NCBI GenBank assembly: GCA_000310025.1
Contig: FN648657.1
Location: 8,509 to 57,968 of the forward strand
DNA length: 49,460 bases
Reading direction: 5' to 3'
From: Ectocarpus siliculosus
Lineage: Eukaryota > Sar > Phaeophyceae > Ectocarpales > Ectocarpaceae
Part shown: positions 37,187 through 49,450 of the stretch, in pieces
How the letters are laid out: every line of letters begins with the position of its first letter
How positions within the stretch are numbered: the first letter of the stretch is position 1
Made by a program: the position numbers and the translations under genes
The notes under the pieces: generated by a model
What the model was told of the DNA's origin: nothing
The model's database searches: none
The model's input: the letters and a program-made list of their open reading frames with translations, nothing else

Positions 37187-39558
37187 CTAGTCAGAACGGA
37201 ACAAGAACTGGAAGGAGTACGCGCCCACGCCTTGAAGGAACGCACCGGTGGTTACCCCTAGCCACACCACGCTGAAAGGGTCGTCGAAGCTAGCGATAAG
37301 CGACATAACCCACGCCAGGAGGATGTAGTGGTAGTTCCAATTGTCCCCCCTTCGGTGGGCGAACGCTGCGTAGAGTGCGACGAACGCCGCTACGAGGACC
37401 GCGGTGGCCATGTACTGGGCGAATCGGTTTCCGGACCGTACTGGAGCGGTTGCATCCTCGGGAGCGGCTACTCCCCCGGAGATCATAACTGCCCCCGGAA
37501 GAGTCTTCCAGGCGACGAAGAAATGGTAGACGAACGCCAAGCCGACGGCGATTACGAGAAGCGTGGAGACTACGTTGACCGCGGTGGTCATGCCGTCTTC
37601 GGACTCGTGGGTGTCCACGAAACCGTCGTTCTTCATCAGGGCGGAGGTGGTGATTCCGCTGTGGGACGCGTGCGGATGGGCGGGGGGAGTGGGGAACGGA
37701 GAACCACACGTGCTTGGAATTAGTGCCGTTACATGCCGCTTTCCACATTCCACGCCAAATCCGTCGTTTCATTCCGAAACGATACCTCACTCCATGATAT
37801 TGGGAAAGAGCGCGGTAGGTTAGGGTTGGCTGGATGGAAGAGTCTTTCAGGAAGTTACGACTCCTGCTACGCGATGTATCTTCCTGTCCGCTGAAGATGA
37901 AGATTGACACACATGCGCATGTACATGTTCACCACAGCACTATTGTGTCATGTGTTTAATTGGCGGTTGGCCTAGAAGGAGGTGCTGGGCGCTGGGTGAG
38001 TTTTCTCTTCCTCGTTTTTCCTGACGGGGGTCGTCGCCATGACAGTGCAGAAATAGTCCCGTCAACCGTGTGCCTCGGGACTTGTCTTTTTCCAAAATCC
38101 CTGAAATATGTATACTCCAGAACATAAATATTCAACAAACTAAACGTATTAATTCTTGCCGTTTCACAATACAAGAAGGTCATGAGTTGTTGGTTGAGAC
38201 TCACCTCCCAACTACGACCACAGGAAGGTACCACTGCTTGGAAAGGCTATGGAACCTTTCTGAGTCCAGAATGTCGCACAAGAACGCCTGCATGCAAGTG
38301 TTTGCAAGCGGGAGGAGTGCGGCGGCGGAAAGTCACGCGCGCGTTCAATGTCGAGTGTGCTATTCGTATCTGCCTTGAATGTTCGCACGCGCGCTCAAGT
38401 AGCAATCGGGGCCAAGGCAGCAGGATATTTCATCGGTCACATACAGTAGTCACATTACAATGTGCATCTCATCCAACACGCAAGAGATGAGTTTCAATAC
38501 AGCATCGCTTTGAACGATATCATTTGCACCTTCTGTTAGAGTTGTTAGCGTGACCCTCTACTCCCTGCACTGCACCACACTACACTATCGGTGGTTTGAC
38601 CCACCTGGAGCGCCTCACGATCACCCTAGCAATGAAACGCCATCACTTGATCAGAACCATGCTATGAAAATGTTCCCCAAATTTCTTAAGTGTTCCTTAG
38701 AAACACACGCGATTCCAGTCTTGGGGCGGGCGAAGTCCCGGGAAAAGGGCCACTGCAGTTGTTCTGGAATAAGTACCTGTAAGCACCACATGTGTCAACC
38801 TCGACCGGACTGAATGTGACATACGGTTGCAGTGGACGTACAGCAGTACACAGGCCCGACAGAGGTACAGCGAATGAATGAAGTCACACAATCACAAATC
38901 GGTTTATTCCCCTAACCATAACACGGCAGTAGCTCATGGCGGCCAGAGGCGAGCATGAAGAGCATCGCTTGAGGGTATTTTGCAGAATTGCCCTTGGATG
39001 CAGCCCAGAGTTCGGCCGGTCATAGAACAATTCAACCCGGAGCTGTTGTACTTGAAGTATGATGGACTCGTACACCAAGGATGACGTCTACTGCTGTTGT
39101 TGTAAAAATTAATGACGAAACACATGCCAATAATCTGCGACCTACACTGTACTTTCCGTGTTTACTCTGTAGGGTACTGTAGATAGCACTCGCCTGGCCC
39201 AGAGCAAAGGCCAGCAGGAAAGGCAGCTCCGTCAGGACATCCAAAGGCTCATACGCCCGGCGACAGTTTCCGGGAAGCTCAAGCTCACAGGAGACCTGCA
39301 ATAAATAGTACCAGGGCGTGCACACGTACGTGGAACGCACCACATCCTTCGGATCACCAATTCACTGCTTGGGGATTTCGAGCCGGACGAGAAACTATTC
39401 ACTGACTCACACTTTCGGACTGGCACACGACGCGTAGGTGATAGCCGCAGCTGTATGCCTTCGTGGGAGCTGACCTGCATTAGGAGCCAGCACAGAACAT
39501 AAAAGGAGAACCACACTGCAGCCTTGACTCCTCGCTCGGCATCCCAGGACGTACCCAT
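37187..39558 (-). CDS. Multi-pass membrane protein of unknown function, copy B
   Basis: Five exons on the minus strand: 39558-39475 (MGTSWDAERGVKAAVWFSFY...), 39295-39194 (VSCELELPGNCRRAYEPLDV, ending LAFALGQ), 39134-39076 (IIGMCFVINFYNNSSRRHP), 38255-38205 (FHSLSKQWYLPVVVVG) and 37658-37187 (GITTSALMKNDGF to LFRSD-stop). Phases match throughout (0,0,2,2) and the coding length is 768 nt, 255 residues. Hydrophobic segments lie in exon 1, across exons 2/3, in exon 4, and four times in exon 5 (NVVSTLLVIAVGLAFVYHFF, YMATAVLVAAFVALYAAF, YHYILLAWVMSLIASF, VVWLGVTTGAFLQGVGAYSF), giving six or seven membrane spans. The second exon ends at a GC donor (CAG|GCGAGT) with a 59-nt intron. No family recognised. 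Confidence 0.82.
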
Positions 39559-41012
39559 GTTGCTTGTGCGTTCTGTGGTTCAGGGCGTGTTGCTGGTGAA
39601 GACTACACCTTGTCGGTCTCGATCTTCTACGCACAGCCCAGCAGTGAAAGTGAAGAGGTGGACTGAACTCCTGTTGTGTTTGCAGCCGCCACCGCCGATG
39701 AGCGGGAGCGTTGAGTGCTGTGTACATACCGCCCCCCCCCTGTTGTAGAACAGGATGGTGGTCGCGCGGATTTTCATGGAACTCGCTCGTCGAGGAAACA
39801 CTGCCTGGCGGGGGAGAGAGAGAATTTGACAGTCCCGTGAGCAACCCCGTAGACGACAGCGCACAATCGCAAGCCGCCGAAAATAAGGCTTGGCAAATGA
39901 GGTTAGGATGCTCTCAGGTGAGGGTACGGAACCGCATTACGTGCAGCTCGCAACGCTCGGTGATTCATGCATGCTGGGTGGACTTGCATGGCGCAGTCTC
40001 TCCCTCGACTTGTTTGGCGGCAAAACTTCGAAAAACGAACGAATTCTGCGCAAAGGTGCAAAGAAAGGTGAAATTCGAAACGAGAAGTTTCGTTGGAGAC
40101 CACCTCTTTTTGTGAGGGAATCGGAGTGGTTCCCGGACGGGAACGGGCGCCCGCAGTCGCAGGTGATCAGGTGATTGGAGAATGTTCGGGCAGGTGTGCT
40201 CCGCACTATCGCACCAACCGGTCACCTCTTGTCGAAAGTCTGCGAAACTACTGTAAGTACCGTTCGGGTCATCGTATCTTCACCGCGTCAATCCGGTAAA
40301 CATGTCGAGCTTCTGGCAGTGAAATGCATTAGTAAATGAGCTACATGTAAGTAGACGAGCTGCTAGCCGGCATATACATAGGTTGCGAGGTTGGCGTCGA
40401 TGAACGAAACCTAGACATAAAGAATAGGGTCATGACATTATCATGTATAGATCATGGTGCACTCATTGCGACCCGGCTACAACACGACCACGACTCGGTG
40501 ACCATTCACCGATGGCTATGTAGGTCATGACAAGGGTCATGATCCAGCAGACTTGACGGTTGTATCACGAACGAACAGAAGTCGCGCAAAACTACACACA
40601 AGAACCTCAGCTGTTGCTGTGCTGATATTCTCATGTGAAACCTTTCCGATCTCAGCTCAGCACCTTGATCGGTACTGGTCCAACGGACGAAGAGAGAGAA
40701 AATATGATGTACAGTAATGCGTGTGTCACCTACCTACAAAAACTCATTACACAAGGTTACAAACGTCACATTAGTACGGCAGTCTTGACTGTAGAGGGGA
40801 TCTGGAAACCCTGGATTTTGCGTAAGATCTCAATCACCCACAGGCACGCGTCCAAACATATTTCCGGTACATCAAATATGCTTTCCATCCGTCCTTGCGA
40901 TGCCGGGGTATCAACGTCTTGCCGACTGATCCATTCCCGCTTCATTTTCTGTAGTGTTCCGTGTCCCACATGTCGCTACCGGCGCAAGCGGTAGAGAAAA
41001 AACGTCTACAAC
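39559..41012. other. Intergenic region upstream of membrane gene B, no gene seen
   Basis: It separates the start of gene B from the dispersed element and the PDI-like gene end, so it should hold the gene B promoter. The open frame at about 39890-40174 (plus) has no ATG at its start and mixed codon use, so I do not call it. A short C run (nine C) near 39731 and several CATGA motifs between 40430 and 40550 are the only visible features. Confidence 0.5.
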
Positions 41013-41031
41013 GGGGGGGGGGGGGGGGGGG
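41013..41031 (+). repeat. Poly-G tract (19 G)
   Basis: Nineteen consecutive G residues directly join the end of the dispersed element copy 2 (TACTCATAGTCGTGCATG...). On the minus strand it is a poly-C tail, as in copy 1. Confidence 0.9.
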
Positions 41032-41570
41032 TACTCATAGTCGTGCATGCCGTAGTCGTTCGACCATTGACCTCGCATCCCTACAAAGCCGGGACGGAGC
41101 ACGCCGCGTTCTCACCGGACCAGGCTCTCACATCACCAAGTGCGAAGCGCCGTGAGGTATTCGGCGAGTCGCATGAAGGGTGAACTGCATCCTGCTAAGG
41201 GTGTTCGGCATCTTGTGCTTTCTTCCTTGCGTACGGATGACAGCTGCGTATGACTTAATTTATTTTCTGGTGCGTTCACTTCCAGAGACAGTTATAAGCA
41301 CTGTGTAGCTGCCTCGAGGATGCTTGACCATTTTAACACAACGTCGTGCGATCATCCCCCTTGCGCGGAGTGAGGGTTCTCCACCCTGCACAACATGATC
41401 TACTCGCCCACCATTACTGTTCCCGCCAAAAAAAAAAACAGAGGTAAAAAAAACGGTAACATGGTTGCCGAGTTCACGAAGTGAATTGGCTTCTTTTACA
41501 ACGTCGTTGCCAAGCGACGAAAACCCAATCCCGATGGCAAACACCGAGGGGATCGGGGCGGCAACGGGGG
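41032..41570 (-). repeat. Dispersed element, copy 2 (inverted relative to copy 1)
   Basis: Read on the minus strand it follows the same order as 12915-13514: TTTGCCATCGGGATTGGGTT, GAACTCGGCAACCATGTTACC-like block, AGAACCCTCACTCCGCGC, TGTCTCTGGAAGTGAA, AAGATGCCGAACACCCTTAG, CTACGGCATGCACGACTATG, then poly-C. It carries small indels relative to copy 1. It lies just downstream of the stop codon of the PDI-like gene and may overlap its 3' untranslated region. Confidence 0.8.
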
Positions 41571-41666
41571 GGGGGGTTTCTCAATGTCGACAAAGACCTG
41601 TAAACCGCGATGGCGATGCTGGTGTGATCTTCTCTGTCAAGGATTTCCCGCGTAGAGAGGCCATGT

Positions 41667-44600
41667 TCACGACTCCTGGGAAGCCCTTGCGTTCAGCAGC
41701 TCTTGCCGTTCCCTCACTTGCTTGCGAAAGAGCGGCTTGTCTTCTTCGGAGAGATGCGGGAGCGCCGGCAGCTCGAACGGAGTTGACGAGTGCTCCTGCA
41801 GCCACCTCATTAGCGGCCCTACCTTGCCCACGCCAGAGAAGAACCTGTGTTCGTTGGGCACACGCGGAGAGGAGAGGGGGAGAGGTGGGGTGATGCCCGG
41901 AGACCGGCCAGGAAGAACCCTCTCCGGGGGGCTACAAATACAATAATAGCATGGCCAAAGAACGCCCGAACTAGGCGTGGGTGAAGAACCGCTGGAAAAA
42001 CTGCAGACAGTCTCAAAGGGGGCTACAAGTCTGTCCATCACCACGGAGTCAGGCAACGCACACCATTGGTCGCATAGCGCGCCCGACAACGTTAGCCGAC
42101 TAGCCTGAGGCCATGGCGTACAGAATGTCAGCACGGAGGGTCCGTATCGCGCATCGGGCTGGCTGTTTCCCGTCCTACCTGAAAGGTGCCTCCTTGTCGT
42201 CGCCCGGGAGAAGAACGATAGCCGGAAGGGTCGGCAACGTCATGGCTACTTCCGGGGGCGGCGTTTCGAGAGTCACGTCCATCGCCGCTATGAGGACCGA
42301 AGGTATGTCCAGGTCCAGAAATCGTTCGCCCACGCGCTGGATGACAAGTAGCAGCAAGTAGTTTGGCCGGGAGCAGACTTTTCTAGGAATTTTTTTTTGT
42401 ATCGACACCCCGCCAGCTCCTGTCCGAGACTTATGCACACAGCCTGACCTTTCCCATCGTCTATTTCTATCAGCAAGAGGTAGGTTCAGGCTCCTGGGTG
42501 GTGGATACAACTAGTAGTGGAGGCGGTCGCGTCATCGATGCAATAGTGGTTCTTCAGAGAGAATGGTAAAAACGCGTGACATGAGACTCGCCTTGTAGTA
42601 TGGCACCATGTTGCTGCATCTCTCACATTCCTGGAAAGCAAAGGGTTGAAAAATGGGTTGGATGAGGCGTTCTCCGGGGCCAATACGATTCATTATGAGT
42701 AACTGTTCTAACGACGGATTTCTCTGCAACGGTTTTTCCTGCATTCATCGTCTCTGTGGAAGAAGGGGACGATTGCAATGCTCTAAAGTTCATGTCATTT
42801 TTTCGACAGACAGGTGCGAAGTACAGGAGAGGCATTTAGTCCTACCTCCGCGTGAAACATGAGCAAGACATCCTTGTCGTTGTCGAGTACCGTCCGAGCG
42901 AAACTTTCCCTTGTAACCTGGTCAACAGATTTTTAAGAAGAACAGACACCAACGTTGTATGTTAGTGACGAAACAGACAAGCTAGCCGAAGTTTTTGTAG
43001 AGTGAAGAGTCTCAGGTGAAGCTGGCAGCACTCGACATCTGCTGCCGAAAAATGCTTCGCCTGTAACCCGATACCTCCTCTCACTCGGCAAATAGGCTCG
43101 GTCGTTGGCTCAATCGCAAAAGCTCGTCCGTCACCGGCTTGCCTGCGTTATCGCATCCTTCGGCTTCAGTTGTTCCGAAACCCCTCGAACCTCGGTCGGC
43201 GTTTCACGCCTGTCCTTTCGGCGCACGGTGTTGTGCGCGCTGAACGGCCGAGACACAACCATGGCCTTTCTTGCGTCGAGAGCCGACTGCAGTCGGCCGC
43301 TCAAGAACGCGGCCGCGAAGTGGAGCAGCGTCTCGCGGTTGATGGGGAGGTCCTCGGGGAAAGGAAGCTGCCTGCCGTCCATGGTGTTGAAACCCACTTG
43401 CGGGAGGCGCTCTCGGCTGCCTGCGGCACGATAAGCACACACACGGGGCGAAAACATATTTTTGCTGACGACCTCTCCAGCGAGTGCGCCGCACAAAGCA
43501 ACCATCATAATGTGAGCTTCTACATGCCCCGCCACGCTCTCACCAAATAGACCCAGCGTCTTCATGCTGTCGGCGAGAGCTACTCCATCGGCGTACAGAC
43601 AAGTGATGCTTCCTTTCTGAGAGCAGATTCACGTCGAAGGAAAATGTGTCAACTGAGGCAGTGTAAGGAGGCAAAAGATCGCGTCGAATCATAGTTTCCC
43701 AGACAGTCAAGCGAGGATAGCACGAAATCAGAAGAAGGCCTCTGACACTAAATTTATTCGGGTCGTAGTGTTTCTATTTTTCTTACGTGCTCGAGTGCGA
43801 CTTCCTTGAGCTCTTTCACGAGTTCGTCATTCCGCACCCCGCCGGATTTTCCACCAATCCGAGACCCATGAGCAGACCCGGCAGCGAAAGAGTCTGTCGC
43901 CACAATAAGAGTCAAACGTCGAGACACAAAGGCTGAGGAAAGGAAAGGCATTGCACGAGCTCTATTTTCTCGAGGACGCAAGGACGAGAAAAATTGTTGT
44001 GCTGGTTTGTATGATGAGTTGACGTAAGCCCTCGTGATGTCACGGGGTCGCAAGTCTTGTGAATAGAAACTCCTACAAGGGGAGGCTCGCGAACGCGTGG
44101 GGGGTGTTTCTGGGTTGAAACCCGTCCTTTTGGAGAAGAAAGCTGATGCTGCCAGGCATGCGACAACGTCAGTCTGTACCAGCACGAAGTTAGCTTTGCT
44201 GCTGCGGGTCCTCAATCTGGTCAAAACTTCTCGGACCACCGGTGAAAGTCTTTCAAGTTTGTCACGATGGATCGATTCGGTTCAGAAAGTGCAAGCAGGG
44301 GGGGGGGGGGGGGGGGCTTCGTGGTAGTATGGTCATCATGTGGGTATTTGTGACCCTCTGGGGAACTCAGGTCGTTTTCAGGAACGCTTCTGCTCGTGGA
44401 ATCGCAAGAAGAGACTTACAATACTTGCAACACAACCGCTGCTGAAGCCCTTCCGATCGCGGGGCAAAACAATACGAGCTTATGCTCCGACGGGCGAAGG
44501 CCCCAGAAAATAGTAGCTATATAGACCCTGCACCGCTTACCAGGAAGTTCGAGAAACATGATAAGCATCGGCAGATGCGTCCGCTCGTACTGCGCGAAGT

Positions 44601-47234
44601 TAGCGTTCGACAAGCGACCCACCAAAGGAAGGCTCTCCTGCAGGTAGCCAAAGACGAGTTTCATGAGTCGCACAAGGGGCCTGTTCATGCGTCTGGTCGG
44701 CCTTATTTCACCTTGAAGTTATCCTGACAAACTACCAGGCGTAGATACTTCTCTGCGGGCGAAGTATTGTGTTCTCGAACCCCTATGACGCCGCCCAACC
44801 CCATTCTCTGTGCGAACAACACGAAGCCCGACCTCATCCGTGATCTTACCCTGACCACCCAATCTTGAAATGAAAGATTGTCCTCCAAGATCGCCCATAA
44901 GGTCAGGCTTGGGGCCCGCGACAGTCCTGGCCTGAAAGGTCAAGAAGTTCATGTCAAAAGGTTTCAGCGAGGACCGAAACATTTTACAGTAGTTGTCGTT
45001 GACATCGTCACATCAATAATGCTCGTGCTTCAAAATTTCAGACAATCTTCTTCGAGGCTATAAACAGCAGAACGATGAATTTCGGCTCGTGCCTGTTATG
45101 GGCACTGAGGGTGCCGTGAGTGCCGTGGCATGCCACCCTCCGGAAAAGTGCCCGCGATGTCTGTTCGTGAGGCACTGTTGAATCGTGCAGTAGTAGTGCA
45201 TCCACATCTCACACGTGTATCTCGCCTAGTCAGAACCGCCTCAGATGCCCTCTGTATCCATCCAAGCTTCTTGAAGTGCCCGCAAACCTCTTCGTCGTCC
45301 ACGAAACCAAAGTACACGTCAGACCTGGGCTTCAAGTCGGTTGCTGCTTCCATGAAGTCCTCCAATTCATCTTCCTCCATTTCACCGGCACCCGAGAAGA
45401 ACCCCACAACCTTGGGCCGATTCGGCGAGCCCCCCAGGTTTCGCACAGAGGTTGAAAGGATGTAGGGATCGTCAGATCGAGGTGCCTCCCGTCAAGGCGG
45501 TGTGCAATTCCGGCCGCATTGTTCTGTAGCCGCTTAGGGCGGGCTGTAACATGAGGCTCGGCAACAGGAATGAAGGTGGGTAGACTAAACCAGCATTGAC
45601 ATCGTCCAAACAATACCTACAGGAAAGGAAGGCTGACACAACCCTAACCTGATCTACAACAAGTGTGGGCTGAACTTCTTCCGACCAACTTCAGCGAAGA
45701 ACTGGAGCAGACTTTCCAGGAATCGCCGGTTACCCCCCTTAGACTATTATTTCTTGACGACCTATCGCTTGGCCCGACACCGTACATCCATATGCAGATG
45801 CCATCGTTTCCTGTGCTGAAATGCTTGAGGTGCAACTGCAATCACGTCATGACCCCTCCTTGCTCGCTCGATGTGCTCCACCCAACGATTTTGAAGTACC
45901 GACACTTGCTTCAGCATCAGACTAAGTCTTTAGGGAGACAAGCCGAAAGCTCGGGTCTACTCTCGATTTCAGTGTTTGGCTTCGCTACGCGCAGTGTATG
46001 TCCCTTCTGCGGCTCATTTCCAGCAAACGAAAGCGGCTTACCGTCACTGCTTCCGAGGGAGCCGTACCCAAGGCCCCAAACTGAGGGTCTTTTATAAAGT
46101 TTTCCACGGCCGTGATGGTTGTAAGCCTTTTTGCGGGCGGTTCCAGTTGCTTGCGGACATATTCAACAATAGAATGCCGCTCGTGCGCGCCGTCGTACAG
46201 CAAAGCCTTCCTGGACTTGCGTGTTTCCGTCCATAAAAGGATGGCAGGGAGATGCTGTGCAGCTGCTTCAACTCCTCCCAAGATACGACCAAGGAGGGCA
46301 CGCTCGGCGTCAGCATCAATTCGCCCAATAATCACCTGGGCAAAATTGTTCGTTTCATGCAAGCATGTAAACAGGACGAAAACAACAACACACATGACAT
46401 GTCGTGGGTCACAGGTGCAATAGAAGCGTAAGAGCGCATTCAAAGCGTGGTAGGCAGAAAAGATCCACACAGACGGCCTGCTGAAAGTACCAGATGCATG
46501 CGTCGACTACGCACGACCGAAACGCACCCCTTTCTCCTTTAACTCAACGCTCGCGGACTGGTACTCCGTCTCGAGATGAATGCAGCGATGGCACGACGGT
46601 GATGTCGCAACCACAAGAAGACGCCCCGCATTGTGCAGTGTCTCGCGGAAATTCGAAGACGTCAGATTGACATCGCCAACGCTAAGAATCGGCAGGACGG
46701 TGTCACCGCCATCAAGATAACCTGCACAGGATTCGAAAGCGGGAGGCTACCTTTCAGTTTCGGCTCGAGAGTCAGGACCACTGGTTGCCACAGGTGTAGG
46801 TATAGTGTACCGATCACGATCTGCCAAGGGTTGGGTGCAGGGGTTGCGAAACCGGGATTGACCTTGAACACATATTGTGTGTGCTTCTGCCAGCCCACCG
46901 TATCAGTTGGAATGCCGACACTTTCCGAGAATACCTGCCCATTGCGGGGCGCAACCTCCCCCCCCAGATTGTAATCGGTGCCCAATCTACAGTGTACCAA
47001 CAATGTCCCGGCCACCAGTAATATAAAGACAAAGTTTTGTGCTGGCAGGGTAAGACATAGACTAGACTCAACGTTAGTGTCGTGTGGATGAACAGCGCAA
47101 CTTACAAAAACTGCAATCATCGCCGTCGTAGCCAGCGTCGCACTCGCAGGTGTAGTCGATACACCGCCCACGCCCTGAACAATTGTTGAAGCATACCGAC
47201 TGCCCAGCATCGTCCGGTCTTAGTAGTGATGCTC
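41667..47234 (-). CDS. Protein disulfide isomerase-like protein with EGF-like module and atypical active sites
   Basis: Exons (minus): about 47234/47218-47106, 46721-46528, 46335-46042, 45410-45226, 44931-44850, 44637-44541, 43932-43787, 43616-43544, 43420-43143, 42917-42846, 42630-42592, 42336-42179, 41844-41667; all phases match. The order is an EGF-like module (CFNNCSGRGRCIDYTCECDA then GYDGDDC), a thioredoxin domain with CHRC (LLVVATSPSCHRCIHLE) and VIIGRIDADAERALLGRI, b-type folds (VVGFFSGAGEMEEDELEDF; LPLVGRLSNANFAQY; ITCLYADGVALADSM), a second thioredoxin domain with CERC (VLLMFHAEECERCSNMVPYY), LPTLPAIVLLPGDDKEAPF, and a C-terminus ending ARASQES. Family knowledge: such proteins form and rearrange disulfides in the ER lumen. 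Odd points: neither site is CGHC, the Trp before the second site is replaced by Glu, and no KDEL-type tail is present. The signal peptide exon was not found. About 636 residues are visible. Confidence 0.88.
44298..44316 (+). repeat. Poly-G tract (19 G) in an intron
   Basis: Nineteen G residues within the intron between the 44541 and 43932 exons of the PDI-like gene. On the transcribed strand it is a C tract far from either splice site. Confidence 0.9.
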
Positions 47235-49450
47235 CTACCGAAGTGCCACTTGCACTGTATTGATATTCTCGGGTACAACCTGTGCAAGCGGGTGTGGAAG
47301 AGCGTATCGCTCTGTATATGTGAGTTAAAACATAGGACAATCGTGATGAGTCGGTTTACGCGCTGTCGACTCACGATGAAACGAAAGATACCGCCAGCAG
47401 CGCGTGCAGAGGGTAGGGAGGTCCTAACGCATCTCGAGTTAAACGATATAGCTCAGATCCGCAACTCCCTAAACAAACAAGTTTGGTTGGTACGAGCAGC
47501 AGCTGAATCAAGAACTGTTCGTCGCACCGTCGTCACGAGCAAAACGCGCGTCTCGCGATGGTCATGTACTGCTGTACGCATAACCTCCGACATTTAAACA
47601 CATCAATCGATACAGCTCGGTCGGGGCTCACCGCAGAAGGCGGCACAGGTAAGAAGACGAAGCATAGATAGAGAGCGAGGGGGCGGAATCTGCGCGAGGA
47701 CTGGGGCACAGACTCACATTGCCGGGATACACAGGATCCGGGACTGTCAAGATTCAAGATCGTAACGACCAGGCCCGGAGACCCCAGACCCTCCGCTTTG
47801 TGGGGGGAGGGGGGCTCCGCACTCCGCACCCACGAAACAGGTTGTAGCAACTCGATATGCCAGGGTCGGTCCTGGGATGGAAATTAATGCCATGTGTGTG
47901 CAGGTATAACCGTCGTTCGGAGATGTACGACAGGGCTCACGTACTGAGAACATAGAGGAAATATTGAGTATCCGCTGTACTGAGAAAGCGAAAATGACAC
48001 AGGATGTCACGCACGCACATGATGTGGTGCTGTATCAAGGATCCCTTCCAACAGCCCTTCCACTTTTTGCAGCGGCTGATGCTCGAGTGCAAAGAGAGAT
48101 GCTTCCAAGTATTGTTATTTTCAGGTTTTAGCATGTACGAAACCCACACGGGACACGAATAAGGCACCCAGGGCCCCCAGTGTCTTCCAGCGAAGCACCC
48201 AGTACAGCCGTACCCAACTCCAACTCCCGGTGCCATCTTTGCAGATGTTTCCATTCGTAGAAGCGGTCAAAACGATCAAAGGCTTTCGTGTGGTGCAGGA
48301 AGTTTACACTTATAAATAAGGATGTTGGTTTTCCGATGTGGAAAGCTCGCTTGATTCTCGCTTCGTTGCAGGTGTTCAAGATGAAACCAAAGACAAAATT
48401 GTCTTCGGAGAAAAAGAACGTGTCTGGAAACAAATGCACCTGCACCTGCATGCAGCAACGTTTAAAATGAAACGTCAACAACGTAGTGAAATGGGTTGGT
48501 TCCCACTGGCTGAAGGGGGCAGAGCCACCAACAATTGAGGGGAACAAGTCCAGGAACTTGCCATGTTCAGATATCTTTATAACCGCCGGTCAGCGCTACG
48601 CTAATGCTACGGTCACTTTTCATCCATCACGCCAACAGACACCCAACACCCAACACCGCGCGAGAACACTCGCGTCACGAAATCAACAAAAAGCTTCACA
48701 GCCTCTCCCGCGTCAAGTCAAACCTATCGGACATACCGTATTAGTCTACCCGAGACCTGCTGCAATCAAAGCCGTAAACAAGTCGCACAAAAGCCTCTCG
48801 ATCATCATCCAATACCTATCGTATCCCTCTTTCAGCGAAAAAGAAAGCAAGTCAAGTCAAAGACAACCAACGGCGCTCACACCCCAAAGGATTAAAAGCG
48901 ACCGGAGAAAATGCACCACCACACGCAAGATACGCACTCCACAATCAAACTATTTCGGCAACATCTTTCTAAGCCTAAATAAAGCAATAGCGGGAGATGA
49001 TGATTACCGGGATACCGGGGTCACAGCTATTGCTGTTGTTCAAGCAAACGTCTACATTCAGAGCGTAGCCACAACTACAACAGGCTAGCCAGCCTACGAA
49101 CCTCCGGTACCTCGCCTTCTTCGCTGGCCAATTGCAAGGGCGCAAGCGGCCGACACCAAAATACCAGGTACTGGACTTGATCCAAGCCTTGTCTGAGAGC
49201 TCTCGCTGTGCCGATGCGGCCACGGGCACCAGCAGCACGATGTTGGGAAACCACGAACGAGATATACGCAACCAGAGGTGAGCAAAGCCGATTGGTTTAC
49301 CTTGCTCATACGTCCCATCCGATCGATATCTAGGCACTGGCAGCCACACTTTCGGTGCCACACACGACACGCTTGGACCACAAAGAAGGGGGGGATGCAT
49401 AACATGCAAACATGCAAAGAGGGCTGGGCAGTTCCAATGCCACATACACA
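47235..49450. other. Upstream region of the PDI-like gene, no supported exon
   Basis: The 5' exon of the PDI-like gene with its signal peptide should lie here or beyond the window. A minus-strand frame at about 49190-49230 reads NIVLLVPVAASAQRE, which resembles a signal-peptide core, but it has no nearby start codon and no clean splice donor, so I do not call it. Other open frames here are short and overlap on both strands. Confidence 0.4.

Noticed and set aside
37187-39558. The membrane protein as a microbial rhodopsin
   Set aside because: The number of spans is suggestive, but the last helix lacks the retinal-binding Lys and no rhodopsin motif is present.
39890-40174. A 94-codon plus-strand frame
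   Set aside because: It does not start with ATG, lacks splice sites that would join it to anything, and has no recognised motif.
45663-46097. A 144-codon plus-strand frame
   Set aside because: It is partly antisense to the PDI-like exon at 46042-46335 and has no family resemblance.
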